64,000 nucleotides of DNA from contig UQGG01000022.1 of NCBI GenBank assembly GCA_900540475.1, positions 57,764-121,763 on the forward strand, written 5' to 3'. Positions 38,186 through 47,944 of the stretch are shown here, in pieces. Source of the DNA: an uncultured Robinsoniella sp. (GTDB lineage: Bacteria; Bacillota; Clostridia; Lachnospirales; Lachnospiraceae). The stretch's first letter is position 1; each line of letters starts with the position of its first letter. Both the position numbers and the translations under genes were made by a program. The notes under the pieces were generated by a model that saw only the letters and a program-made list of their open reading frames with translations, was not told where the DNA came from and searched no databases.

Positions 38186-38227
38186 AGGTGTAAAAAACAG
38201 GCTGGATTACTTATCCAAAGAACACCT
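38186..38227 (+). promoter_or_regulatory. Nested stem-loop ahead of the foldase-like lipoprotein gene
   Basis: AGGTGT (38186-38191) pairs with ACACCT (38222-38227). Inside it TGGAT and ATCCA pair. It lies in the 286-nt gap before the 38324 gene. Its role is unknown. Confidence 0.35.
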
Positions 38228-38323
38228 GAGAATAACCCGTAAGGTATGCAGCATATTGGCTGAAAGCATCCTACCGGGAATTGAAAGAAAAAATTAGGTT
38301 CATTATGAAAGGGGATTGAAGTT

Positions 38324-39124
38324 ATGAGAGTACGCTCTGTGTTATTAAGAAAAATCAGTATGATTGGTTTGGTATGCGGGATGTTTATTTTCCCGGGATG
38401 CAGCCAAAAAGATATTTCAAATGAGTACGTAAAGCTTGGCAATTATAAAGGAATTGAGATTAGCAAAGGAGAACCAGAAACGATTTCAGAAGAAAGGGTT
38501 GAAAACCAGCTTTCTATGAATGCAGGATTTGATCAGGAATTGTATGTAGATACCAAACGAAAAACGGTTAAGGATAGTGACCGGATTATCATCGATCTGA
38601 CAGAGAAAATAAACGGGGAGGAGATTACCACGCAGGATATGAATGTACCAGTGGGGTCAGAACACCTGGCAGAAGGATTTCGGGAGCAGGTAAAGGGACA
38701 TTCTGTTGGAGATACCTTTGAAGTAGATGGAATTTATACAGTTACGATTAAATCTATTCAGGAAGTAAATCCTTCCTTTCAGGAAGAAAAAGCAAGAATC
38801 AGGGAGGAAATGGAAAAAGAGGCGCAGGAGGCCTGGCTCCAGGAGCAGTTTCAGCAGATTGAAAGTTACTTACTTGAGCATACAGAAGTCATCAAAAAAC
38901 CAGAAGAGTCCCAAGAGGTAATCGACATAATATTGCAAGCAATTGCGAAGAAGGAGAAGCTGGAGCTTACGGATGAAAAATTTACGAAAAAAGGGTATGA
39001 ATATGGGGGTGACGACAAGGAGCAGGATATGGGAGCCGGATTGAATGAAAAAGAACAGGAAATAGCGCTTCAAAACGAAGTGGTAATAGAATGGCTGCTC
39101 AAGAATGCGAAAGAAAAGAAATAA
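38324..39124 (+). CDS. Trigger-factor-like lipoprotein (extracytoplasmic foldase candidate)
   Basis: This 266-residue protein starts at ATG 38324, with a lipoprotein signal ending in FPGC (C26). The next part resembles the PPIase (FKBP) and substrate-binding regions of trigger factor: YKGIEI, a VKDSDRIIIDLTEKINGEE strand region, then G-F-EQVKGHSVGDTFEVD, matching the GxxVGDxF pattern. The C-terminal part is a charged coiled-coil helix. Trigger-factor-like lipoproteins occur in Lachnospiraceae, but their clients are not known. It is followed by three DUF6273 genes and a giant surface protein, which could be its clients (inference). Confidence 0.7.
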   Translation: MRVRSVLLRKISMIGLVCGMFIFPGCSQKDISNEYVKLGNYKGIEISKGEPETISEERVENQLSMNAGFDQELYVDTKRKTVKDSDRIIIDLTEKINGEEITTQDMNVPVGSEHLAEGFREQVKGHSVGDTFEVDGIYTVTIKSIQEVNPSFQEEKARIREEMEKEAQEAWLQEQFQQIESYLLEHTEVIKKPEESQEVIDIILQAIAKKEKLELTDEKFTKKGYEYGGDDKEQDMGAGLNEKEQEIALQNEVVIEWLLKNAKEKK

Positions 39125-39298
39125 GGTTAGAGCATGTTTATAAATTTATCCCTGCTATCTGCAAGTCCCACTTCGCAAAGAAGTTGCCCCTATAATAGTC
39201 AGTGCAGCAAGCTCAAGCTCTGAAAGCTGTGTATAAAGATCTATAAACGGTAACCAGAAACAACTTCAGGAGTATCAGCGCGTTGGAGGAGGAAGTGG
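39125..39298 (+). other. Intergenic region before the DUF6273 array
   Basis: No gene is seen. GGAGGAGG sits just before ATG 39299. A stretch around 39240-39265 (ACGGTAACC-GAAAC then TATCAG) is repeated before the third array gene (41008-41040). Confidence 0.5.
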
Positions 39299-40102
39299 AT
39301 GGAAAAGAAGAGAGTAAAGGCGGCGGCAGCCATTTTGGCGGGAACAGGAGCCGGACTTTTGGCGGTAGGAGATGACTGCCGCATATTTATAGGGTTCGTC
39401 TTTAAATTAATACCTTATAGACAGCCAGAGACATTAAATGAATTGGCATATACGGTGGATAAGCGGAATGGTAATACCGTATATATCAGGGAAGAGACAG
39501 CGGGTTACCAGCCGTACCTGGTAGTGGACAATGATTACAATGGTGATGGAAGTGTCTTGCTTTTACGGAAGTATGTGTTGGATGAACGGCAGTCATATCA
39601 TACATATTATCAGCAGACCGCATATTATGAAAACAGTAACCTGGATGAATATCTGAGCAATAGATATTTGGACACACTGCAGGAAGAGTTGAGTGCCAGA
39701 ATCGTCCAAAGCCGCATTGAGATCATTGCAATGTCTGCTTACTATGGAGAGAATTCAGATACGACTCAAATTGAACGGAAAGCATTTTTATTATCCTATA
39801 CGGAAATGGCACGTAGAGGTTCCGGATACATTCATGAAGGGAAGCCGCTAAAATACTTCAAAGATGATTTTACCAGAATGAAAACAACAGATGAGAATGG
39901 AAAAGAGTCTGGCTGGTGGCTGAGGACGCCATCCATGGCGGGGGATACAGTTGCCATAGCGGTGGGAAGCGACGGGAGGGTGGGTTTTGCAGCTGTGGAC
40001 AACTACATAGGAGTCCGCCCCGCGTTCTGCCTGCCCGGAGATGTGGGGATAGAGGAGAGTGAAGAAGTAGTCCAAGGAGAAAAGGTCTATGTAATCAGGT
40101 AG
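39299..40102 (+). CDS. DUF6273 membrane-anchored protein, array copy 1
   Basis: This 267-residue protein starts at ATG 39299 after GGAGGAGG. An N-terminal hydrophobic segment is followed by an extracellular domain ending in a C-type-lectin-like DUF6273 block (GWWLRTPS ... VRPAFCLPG). The function of DUF6273 is not established. This copy differs from its two neighbours in the anchor: GDDCR replaces AAVTG, breaking the hydrophobic stretch, so export or anchoring may be impaired. Its second half is almost identical to copy 2. Confidence 0.8.
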   Translation: MEKKRVKAAAAILAGTGAGLLAVGDDCRIFIGFVFKLIPYRQPETLNELAYTVDKRNGNTVYIREETAGYQPYLVVDNDYNGDGSVLLLRKYVLDERQSYHTYYQQTAYYENSNLDEYLSNRYLDTLQEELSARIVQSRIEIIAMSAYYGENSDTTQIERKAFLLSYTEMARRGSGYIHEGKPLKYFKDDFTRMKTTDENGKESGWWLRTPSMAGDTVAIAVGSDGRVGFAAVDNYIGVRPAFCLPGDVGIEESEEVVQGEKVYVIR

Positions 40103-40118
40103 AGTATTCGTAATTGAT

Positions 40119-41265
40119 GGATACTGCAAAAGGAGGGGGGAAGTGAATGGAAAAGAAGAGAGTAATAGCGGCGGCAGCCATCTTGGCCGCAACAGCAGCA
40201 GGACTTTTGGTGTTAGCAGCAGTAACCGGCATATTTATAGGGTTCGTCTCTAAATTAATACCTTATAAACAGCTAGAGACATTAAATGAATTGGCATACA
40301 CAGTGAATAAGCGGAATGGCAATACCGTATATATCAGGGAAGAGTCAGCGGGTTACCAGCCGTACCTGGTAGTGGACAATGATTACAATGGTGATGGGAA
40401 TGTCTTGCTTTTACGGAAGTATGTGCTGGATGAACGGCAGCCATATCATACATATTATCAGCAGACTGCATATTATGAAAACAGTAACCTGGATGACTAC
40501 CTGAGCAATGTGTATCTGGATACCTTGCCAGAGGGACTGCGTGCCCGGATCGTTCAAAGCCGCATTGAGATCATTGCAATGTCAGCTTATCAGGGAGAGA
40601 ATTCCGATACGGTTCAAATTGAACGGAAAGCATTTTTATTATCCTATACGGAAATGGCACGTAGAGGTTCCGGATACATTCATGAAGGGAAGCCGTTAAA
40701 ATACTTCAAAGATGATTTTACCAGAATGAAAACAACAGATGAGAATGGGAAAGAGTCTGGCTGGTGGCTGAGGACCCCGAGCATGGGCTATCCAACAGTT
40801 GCGATAGGGGTAGGCAGCGACGGGAGGGTGGGTTTTGCGGCAGTGTCAGTCGTTGCGGGAGTACGCCCCGCATTCTGCCTGCCCGGAGATATAGGGATAG
40901 AGGAGGGTGAGGAAGTAGTTCCGGGAGAAAATGTCTATGTAATAAGGTAATCGTAATTGGCAGATACGAACAAATGGAAAAGGAGAGAAAAAAGTATTGC
41001 GATTGCAAACGGTAACCTGAAACTATTTTCGAAGTATCAGGATACTGCAAAAGGAGGGGGGAAGTGAATGGAAAAGAAGAGAGTAATAGCGGCGGCAGCC
41101 ATCTTGGCCGCAACAGCAGCAGGACTTTTGGTGTTAGCAGCAGTAACCGGCATATTTATAGGGTTCGTCTCTAAATTAATACCTTATAAACAGCTAGAGA
41201 CATTAAATGAATTGGCATACACAGTGAATAAGCGGAATGGCAATACCGTATATATCAGGGAAGAG
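40119..41265 (+). repeat. Near-identical DNA repeat between DUF6273 copies 2 and 3
   Basis: The 226 nt from 40119 to 40344 are identical by eye to 41040-41265 and include the ribosome site, start and anchor. A short leader (GATACRAACAAATG then AAAAGGAGAGAAAAA) occurs after copy 2 (40963) and again before the next gene (41889), which marks the duplicated unit. Confidence 0.85.
40147..40950 (+). CDS. DUF6273 membrane-anchored protein, array copy 2 (mosaic)
   Basis: This 267-residue protein starts at ATG 40147 after AAAGGAGGGG. A clean hydrophobic anchor (about 8-35) precedes the extracellular part. Its first 198 coding nucleotides and 28 nt upstream are identical to copy 3. The segment coding residues about 155-205 is nearly identical to copy 1 instead. 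In the lectin-like block it alone reads SVVAG where the others read DNYIG. A mosaic origin by gene conversion is likely. Confidence 0.82.
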   Translation: MEKKRVIAAAAILAATAAGLLVLAAVTGIFIGFVSKLIPYKQLETLNELAYTVNKRNGNTVYIREESAGYQPYLVVDNDYNGDGNVLLLRKYVLDERQPYHTYYQQTAYYENSNLDDYLSNVYLDTLPEGLRARIVQSRIEIIAMSAYQGENSDTVQIERKAFLLSYTEMARRGSGYIHEGKPLKYFKDDFTRMKTTDENGKESGWWLRTPSMGYPTVAIGVGSDGRVGFAAVSVVAGVRPAFCLPGDIGIEEGEEVVPGENVYVIR

Positions 41266-41871
41266 ACAGCGGGTTACCAGCCGTACCTGGTAGTGGACAA
41301 TGATTACAACGGTGATGGGAATGTCCTGCTTTTACGGAAGTATGTGCTGGATGAATGGCAGACATATCATATCTATTATCAGCAGACCGCATATTATGAA
41401 AACAGTAATCTGGATGACTATCTGAGCAATGTGTACCTGAATACCTTGCCGGAAGAACTACGTGCCAGTATCGTTCAAAGCCGCATTGAGATCATTGCAA
41501 TGTCAGCTTACCAGGGAGAGAATTCCGATACGATTCAAATTGAACGGAAAGCATTTTTACTATCCTGTACGGAAATGGCACCAAGAGGTTCCGGCTATAT
41601 TCATGAAGGGAAGCCGCTAAAATACTTTGATGATGATGTTAACAGAATGCAAGTAACAATGGAAAATGGACAAAAATCTGGCTGGTGGCTTAGGACACCG
41701 AGCATGGGATATCCTACTTGCGCCATAGCGATAGGAAGTGATGGGAGGCTGGGGTTTGCAGCTGTGGACAACTACATAGGGATTCGACCCGCATTCTGCC
41801 TGCCCGGAGATGTGGGGATAGACGAGAGTAAGGAAGCGGTCCCAGGAGAAAAGGTCTATGTAATCAAGTAA
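41068..41871 (+). CDS. DUF6273 membrane-anchored protein, array copy 3
   Basis: This 267-residue protein starts at ATG 41068 with the same ribosome site as copy 2. The anchor is intact and the C-terminal block is GWWLRTPSMGYPT ... IRPAFCLPG. Residues about 170-200 differ from copies 1 and 2 (YFDDDVNRMQVTMENGQK region). The giant GLUG/lipase-like protein gene begins 49 nt downstream, so the array and that gene are probably one operon. Confidence 0.82.
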   Translation: MEKKRVIAAAAILAATAAGLLVLAAVTGIFIGFVSKLIPYKQLETLNELAYTVNKRNGNTVYIREETAGYQPYLVVDNDYNGDGNVLLLRKYVLDEWQTYHIYYQQTAYYENSNLDDYLSNVYLNTLPEELRASIVQSRIEIIAMSAYQGENSDTIQIERKAFLLSCTEMAPRGSGYIHEGKPLKYFDDDVNRMQVTMENGQKSGWWLRTPSMGYPTCAIAIGSDGRLGFAAVDNYIGIRPAFCLPGDVGIDESKEAVPGEKVYVIK

Positions 41872-41920
41872 AGTATTTTTGACTGGTGGATACAAACAAA
41901 TGAAAAAGGAGAGAAAAACA

Positions 41921-44900
41921 ATGGAAAAAAAGAAGAGAAAAAGAACAATTGTGACCCGGATAACAGCAATACTGCTATCAGCTGTTATGGTGGTAAGTTT
42001 GATTCCGACGGAGACGGTACGGGCGGCAGCTGTAAGGGAGGAAACGGAATATCAGATTTTTGAAGAGGAGACTTGGGAAAGCACTTTATCCGATGAATCG
42101 ACGGAAGAGGTGATCACAGAAGCGATACAGGAGGAGACGGAACAGCAGGTTCTGGAGGAGGATTCTGAGGAGGAAAGTACTTTATCTGATGAACCGACAG
42201 AAGAGGTGATGCAGGAAGATCTGGAGTTGGAACTCGAAGCCTGGAGGCAGGAAGCCAGGGAGGAATTAGAGAAAGCGGAGGAAGTTAGGAAATCAAATGA
42301 AGAGCAGGCGGCAAAGATAGTTGCAAGGTCTTCACGGGCAATCCTGGATTTTCGGGGAGATGGTACGGAGCAAAACCCCTATCTGATTGAGAATGCGGAG
42401 AACTTGATACAGATACAGGAATATTCCGATTCTGGCAATGCGTTTTCCGGAACGTATTTTCAGCTTACCGCAGATATAGATCTGAATGGAGGGGAAAACG
42501 GAAATTCCCTTCCATGGAGTCCAATTTCGAATTTCAGCGGTACCTTTGACGGCAATGGATTTATGATCACTGGTTTGTATCTGGGATCCCAGGGAGTATA
42601 TCAGGGGTTGTTCGGACTCATTCAAAATGCAGAAATTAAAAATCTAACAGTGAAGATATCCGGGCAAGAGGGAGCGGCAACCTATTCAGGTGTATTAGCA
42701 GGATCGGCGGTACAAAGTACGGTATCCGGATGCTCCGTACAAGGGGAACTGCACACGGAAAGTGAGTATGCAGGAGGGCTGGTTGGATATTTATCCTTAT
42801 CGAAGGTATCCGGCTGCAGATTCGCAGGAACACTTTGGGGAAAAATAACCGGTGGCATCGTGGGAATGTCGGTAGACAGTGATATAAAAAGCTGTATCAC
42901 TTCGGGGAAAATCCGCGGCAGTGAACAGACCGGCGGCATCATTGGGCAGTTGTTCAGTACGCCGGTTACCGTACAGGGAATTGTGACATCTGTGGCGGAG
43001 TCCAATTACAACAAGGCGGACGTCTACGGTATAAAAGAAGTTGGAGGGGTGATCGGAAGCGTGATTAATAACGGTGACTCCCGTATCCGGGTGAATTTAT
43101 TGAAGAATGCCAATAAAGGACAGGTGGCGGCGGAGAGCATCGTAGGAGGACTGGTAGGAAAAGTAGATGGCAATATTACCATTTCCGATTGTTATAACAA
43201 TGCATCCATAGCTGCGCTCACAGCCTCTGTGGCAGGGGGAGTAATTGGGCGGTTCAATATGGACGATAAGTATGCCTCCTTAAGCAACTGCTACAACTCA
43301 GGTGAAATCGTGGCCGCCAATTCGATGATGCTTGGGGGTATAGCAGGATATGCAGAGAGTATGATTCTGAAAAGTTATATATTAGCCAATGGCATCAGAG
43401 GGATTGGACGTGCAGCTGGCAGTGCATCCAGTTCAGAAACCAATATTCGTATTCTGCAAAAGGAAAAACTCAGGGATTTTAATGGTTCCATACAGAAGCC
43501 CTTTTTAATTGACGAAGAGAATCGAAATGATGGATACCCCATTCTGGATTCTATAGAATATGTGGAAGGGGGCTCTTCGGGGGAGCTGGAATTTCTCTAT
43601 GCATCCGGTTCGGATCAGGATTACAGCGGTAAATGCTACTATGAGGACTCCTACTTCTATGAGGATTCCTTACACTATAACCCCAGTCTGTCAACAATGT
43701 CATTAAGTCTTGCAATGTCGGCATTTGGAAGCAATGAAGCGCCCTATGATAAAAAAAGTAAGAATGCAGACAGGCTGTTATCGGATATCGGGTTTGGGGA
43801 TATCTTGTATAATCATGCATTTGAGGTTAAGCCGGAACGGGATTCCATTGGGGTGATTGCAGGAAACAAAATCATAAATGATGGAGAAAAGGATTACACC
43901 TTAATTGCGGTGGCGGTCAGAGGAGCAGGCTATGAGGCGGAATGGGCAAGTAATTTCCGATTGGGAGAGGACGGTGAGCATGAGGGCTTCTCAATTGCCA
44001 GGGATCAGGTAATCAGTTTTTTGAATGATTATGTGGAGGAGCAGAATATAGAAAATGAAATAAAAATCTGGATTACCGGATACAGTCGGGCATCAGCAGT
44101 CGTGAATCTGACTGCAGCTACGCTCTTGCGGGATCAGGTGGTGGGAGGAGACAAACGGATTCTTCCGGGTGATATATACGCATATGGATTTGAAGTGCCG
44201 GCGGGAACATTAATTGGATTAGCAAAAGATGAGAACGCAAAGCCAAAAAGTGATTATCAGTATATCCATAATATTATTAACCCTAATGATCCGGTACCTA
44301 AAGTAGCGCCGGTATACTTTGATTTTACCCGGTATGGAATTGACCATACAATACCCACAAGCAGTATCCAGGATGGTTACGAAGAGGTAAAAAAAACCAT
44401 GCTGAAAAGATATCAGTCATTAGACAGTACGGAGGAATATGTGGTGGATAACTTTCGGATGAAGAGAATCCACGCTGAGGTAATTAGTAACGCTGGAGAG
44501 GTTGGCGTCAAAATCATAATGGGGCTGGGTATTGGAAACGGGGTGCTGGCAGGGTGGATTATTAAAAATTTATCGATGAAGGATAATCAGGAAGATGATA
44601 TAACACAGGATATATTTTTGGAACAGACCGTAAACGACTTATCGGAGAAAGTCTTTGTCAGCCGTATCAATTACGTAGAAAATTATCAGAGTATTCTGCG
44701 GGATGTGATGGGAAGTATGTATGAACAAGAGCCGGACAAATGGAAGGAATTCACAAAACAATTATCCATAAATCTCATAGATTCACTGATAAAAAGAATG
44801 GCACTTGCAACTATAATCCAGGATCAGTCTACAAAGGATGAAATGGTAAGAACATTGGTTCCGGACGTGAAAAAGTCTGTGAAAGATAGTCTGGCAGAGG

Positions 44901-47857
44901 TAGGGATCGAGTCGATATCGGATGAAACAGTGGATAATATGGCAGATTTTCTGACGAAGATGTTCATAGATTATGCCTTACAAGACCTGGATGCAACAGT
45001 TACGCTGATTGGGAATATGGAACCGATCGCATCTGCCCATTATCCGGAGCTATGCCTTGCCTGGATGCAGTCCATGGACCCCAATTTCACCTCCCTGGAG
45101 AACCTGAACCACTTCAGCAACGGTTCGTACCGGGTGTTGTCTGTCAATTGCCCTGTGGATGTGGAGGTCTATGACTCCACTGGAGTGAAAGTGGCAGCGA
45201 TTATTCAGGATACTCCTGTGGAGATAGAAGGCAGCAGCATTATCTCCTCGGTGAACAGTAATGGGGAAAAGCAGTTTTTTCTGCCTGCAACCGAATCTTA
45301 CCATTTGACCCTGACGGCAGTAGATAATGGAGATATGACTTATACCGTGAATGAATTTAACCCGGTAGTGGAAAGTATTAACCGGATTATCTGTAACTAT
45401 GACGTACCTCTCCGTAAAGGGGATGTCTTCCAGGCGGAAGTACCGGCATTTGATGAGGCGGATATCGAGAATGGGACTGCAGTAAATGGTTCCGGCGTGA
45501 ATTATACGCTGCGGGATCCGGGTAATAAGGTGATAGAACCCGATGTCAATATGACCGGAGAAGAGGCAGCAAATGCTGTTTATACGATACAGGCGGTTTC
45601 TGAAAATACGAAGCAGGGTATTGTAACTGGCGGTGGAATAGTCAGGTTCGGAAGCTTTGTGAAGGTTATGGCCCAGCCCGTGGATGGATATGTATTAGAA
45701 GGCTGGTATACGGATGGAAGGAAGGTATCGGAAGATGCAGAGTACAGGTTCCGGGCAGAAGGGAATCTGGAAATGACGGCAAGATTTAAAGAGCAGGTTA
45801 CACAGACCGATACATCCAAAAAGGCTTTTACGGAAATCAGTACGCCGGAAGAGCTAAGAGCGGTTGCAGATAATCCCACAGGCTCTTACAAATTAGTGAA
45901 GGATATTGATTTGGAAGAGGAGCCATGGGAACCAATCCAGAATTTCAGCGGCGTATTCGATGGAAATGGATATAAGATTCAGAACCTGAAAATAGACAAG
46001 CCAGATACAGAAAATGTGGGGTTTTTTGGTTCGCTTACCAATGCTCTTGTCAGGAATGTTGCAATAGATGGGGTCAGGATCAATGCAGAGGGAAGCTTGG
46101 CGGTAGGAGTTTTAGCCGGGAAAGCCCAGGTCAGAAGAGCGGTAATTGATAATTATACAGGCAGCAGTATATTGAATTGTTCTGTTTCAAATGGTATGGT
46201 CTCAGGCGGTGAGCATGTGGGCGGTCTGATCGGCAAGACAGATAAGACAGTTAGGATATACAGAAGCTACACAGACAGAGGCTTGCAGGTAAAAGGAGTA
46301 CGGTATGTGGGAGGTCTGATTGGGAGGCAGGAGAATTTGGCGAATCAAAAGTGGATTGGCGGATTGTATAATGAGGAGTGCTATTCAGATGCAGAAGTCA
46401 CAGGTGTGGACTACGTCGGCGGTCTGACCGGACAGGTAACAGGAGGAAATTATTTGAACTGTTATTCAGATGGAACCGTGGTCGGAGATGACCATGTAGG
46501 CGGTCTCTTCGGGGAAGGGCTATTTGGTACTACAACTGAACTTACAAATTACGAGGTAATCCAGGATTGTCATTTTTCAGGGACAGGGAGCGGATTTACC
46601 AGCGTACTGGGAATTAGCCCTTTGTCCGGGAAGAATAGTATCAGGAAGGTGTATTTTACCGGAAATGTAACATTTATAGAGGAAGGAAATCAAGCTTTAA
46701 TGGATGAAGCAAAAGCATTGGGAGAAAATGCATATGCTTACTATTCCCCATCCGTTTGGACAAAGAATGCGGGAAATAAGCCTTATTTGACTGCGGTTCC
46801 TGGAAACGGGGTAAATTCTGACGAACTGGGCACGATAAACAACCCATACCCGGTTGCAACGGCAGACGAACTGGATCATATCAGAGATAACCCTAAGGGA
46901 CATTATAAATTAGTGAATGATATTGACTTATCCGGGATGGACTGGGAACCGATCGGATATTTTGATACCAATTCCAGTGTAAATTCAAAGGAAGTTTTCT
47001 CGGGGAGTTTAGACGGGCGCGGCTATACAATTCGAAATGCAGTAATCCGTGGGAAGCGGGAGAGGGACGCAACCGGCCTTTTTTCAAGGACACAGTCAGC
47101 CGTTTTCAAGAATATCCGTTTAGAGAACTTTGATGTCAGGGGGAATTACTGGACAGCGGGGCTGGTTGCCCTTGCGGCAGGAGATACATATATGGAGAAT
47201 TGTTCGATTGATGATGCCAGTAAGATTGTAGGATCTCATAGGGAAGTACTTGGAAGCCTGTTTGTCTCATATAATTCATGGAATTCGGGAGGATTATTTG
47301 GATTTGCACAGAATATCAGAATCATGGACTGCAGCAGTTCGGCACAAATCGGGGATATGGAAGTATTAGGGGCGTTTAGTACAGAAAGGACAGGAGGACT
47401 GGGAGGTGCCGCCACGAAAATCATTATGCAGCGCTGTTCTTTTGACGGGATAATTTATGGAAAGCAGAATGTAGGCGGCTTGATAGGAGATACCCGAAGC
47501 GGTATCTTTGAAGACTGCTTCTTCGATGGTAAAATAAAGGCATACAGTGCAGCAATGGGATTAAGCTTTGTGGCCAGTAACGCTTACCTGGAAGTGAAAA
47601 ACTGCTATACAACAGGAACAGCAGAAATAGAGTATAAAGGATATCCATTCAATGCCTATGGCTATCACAGTGATGAGACTAATGTAGATAACTGTTATTA
47701 TAATAAAGAGTCTCTGGAACCGAAATACTGCCAGGATACAGGCAGGACAGAGGGGGAACTTAAGAAAAGAAAAACCTTTGTGGACTGGGACTTCAATCAT
47801 GTGTGGTATATGGAAGAAGGGACATCTATGCCAAAATTGAAGAAAATAGAGCTATAA
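41921..47857 (+). CDS. Giant surface protein with GLUG repeats and an embedded lipase-like domain
   Basis: ATG 41921 is preferred (AAGGAG at 41905; upstream in-frame starts lack a ribosome site), giving 1978 residues with a signal peptide ending near VRA (about 34). Order: a Glu-rich region (35-130), GLUG-type beta-solenoid repeats (about 140-510, many GGLVG/GGIIG cores), an alpha/beta-hydrolase region with ITGYSRASAVVN (candidate nucleophile S722; class-3-lipase-like elbow with Ala at the last position), a helical region (about 800-1030), a beta domain, one InlB-type repeat (1216-1293) and a second GLUG block (1303-1970). No LPXTG and no FN3 tail. Adhesion with an ester-hydrolysing module is a fair guess, not shown. 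Confidence 0.78.
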   Translation: MEKKKRKRTIVTRITAILLSAVMVVSLIPTETVRAAAVREETEYQIFEEETWESTLSDESTEEVITEAIQEETEQQVLEEDSEEESTLSDEPTEEVMQEDLELELEAWRQEAREELEKAEEVRKSNEEQAAKIVARSSRAILDFRGDGTEQNPYLIENAENLIQIQEYSDSGNAFSGTYFQLTADIDLNGGENGNSLPWSPISNFSGTFDGNGFMITGLYLGSQGVYQGLFGLIQNAEIKNLTVKISGQEGAATYSGVLAGSAVQSTVSGCSVQGELHTESEYAGGLVGYLSLSKVSGCRFAGTLWGKITGGIVGMSVDSDIKSCITSGKIRGSEQTGGIIGQLFSTPVTVQGIVTSVAESNYNKADVYGIKEVGGVIGSVINNGDSRIRVNLLKNANKGQVAAESIVGGLVGKVDGNITISDCYNNASIAALTASVAGGVIGRFNMDDKYASLSNCYNSGEIVAANSMMLGGIAGYAESMILKSYILANGIRGIGRAAGSASSSETNIRILQKEKLRDFNGSIQKPFLIDEENRNDGYPILDSIEYVEGGSSGELEFLYASGSDQDYSGKCYYEDSYFYEDSLHYNPSLSTMSLSLAMSAFGSNEAPYDKKSKNADRLLSDIGFGDILYNHAFEVKPERDSIGVIAGNKIINDGEKDYTLIAVAVRGAGYEAEWASNFRLGEDGEHEGFSIARDQVISFLNDYVEEQNIENEIKIWITGYSRASAVVNLTAATLLRDQVVGGDKRILPGDIYAYGFEVPAGTLIGLAKDENAKPKSDYQYIHNIINPNDPVPKVAPVYFDFTRYGIDHTIPTSSIQDGYEEVKKTMLKRYQSLDSTEEYVVDNFRMKRIHAEVISNAGEVGVKIIMGLGIGNGVLAGWIIKNLSMKDNQEDDITQDIFLEQTVNDLSEKVFVSRINYVENYQSILRDVMGSMYEQEPDKWKEFTKQLSINLIDSLIKRMALATIIQDQSTKDEMVRTLVPDVKKSVKDSLAEVGIESISDETVDNMADFLTKMFIDYALQDLDATVTLIGNMEPIASAHYPELCLAWMQSMDPNFTSLENLNHFSNGSYRVLSVNCPVDVEVYDSTGVKVAAIIQDTPVEIEGSSIISSVNSNGEKQFFLPATESYHLTLTAVDNGDMTYTVNEFNPVVESINRIICNYDVPLRKGDVFQAEVPAFDEADIENGTAVNGSGVNYTLRDPGNKVIEPDVNMTGEEAANAVYTIQAVSENTKQGIVTGGGIVRFGSFVKVMAQPVDGYVLEGWYTDGRKVSEDAEYRFRAEGNLEMTARFKEQVTQTDTSKKAFTEISTPEELRAVADNPTGSYKLVKDIDLEEEPWEPIQNFSGVFDGNGYKIQNLKIDKPDTENVGFFGSLTNALVRNVAIDGVRINAEGSLAVGVLAGKAQVRRAVIDNYTGSSILNCSVSNGMVSGGEHVGGLIGKTDKTVRIYRSYTDRGLQVKGVRYVGGLIGRQENLANQKWIGGLYNEECYSDAEVTGVDYVGGLTGQVTGGNYLNCYSDGTVVGDDHVGGLFGEGLFGTTTELTNYEVIQDCHFSGTGSGFTSVLGISPLSGKNSIRKVYFTGNVTFIEEGNQALMDEAKALGENAYAYYSPSVWTKNAGNKPYLTAVPGNGVNSDELGTINNPYPVATADELDHIRDNPKGHYKLVNDIDLSGMDWEPIGYFDTNSSVNSKEVFSGSLDGRGYTIRNAVIRGKRERDATGLFSRTQSAVFKNIRLENFDVRGNYWTAGLVALAAGDTYMENCSIDDASKIVGSHREVLGSLFVSYNSWNSGGLFGFAQNIRIMDCSSSAQIGDMEVLGAFSTERTGGLGGAATKIIMQRCSFDGIIYGKQNVGGLIGDTRSGIFEDCFFDGKIKAYSAAMGLSFVASNAYLEVKNCYTTGTAEIEYKGYPFNAYGYHSDETNVDNCYYNKESLEPKYCQDTGRTEGELKKRKTFVDWDFNHVWYMEEGTSMPKLKKIEL

Positions 47858-47896
47858 CAGATACCTCATCTTACTTTTAAAAGGAACTAAGACATT

Positions 47897-47944
47897 AAGA
47901 CATCTGAATTGAAAACCTGTGTTTTCAAACAGATGTCTTTTTAT
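47897..47944 (+). terminator. Strong Rho-independent terminator
   Basis: AAGACATCTG (47897-47906) pairs with CAGATGTCTT (47930-47939). An inner stem TGAAAAC/GTTTTCA closes a 4-nt loop. TTTTT follows. Confidence 0.9.

Noticed and set aside
39125..39298. Insertion-sequence end upstream of the DUF6273 array
   Set aside because: The stretch looks vaguely like sequence seen around mobile elements, but I find no inverted repeats or transposase to support it.
39880..41810. Diversity-generating retroelement target (C-type-lectin-like tips differing between copies)
   Set aside because: No reverse transcriptase or template repeat is in the window, and the differences include third codon positions and are not limited to adenine-derived sites. 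Gene conversion explains the pattern better.
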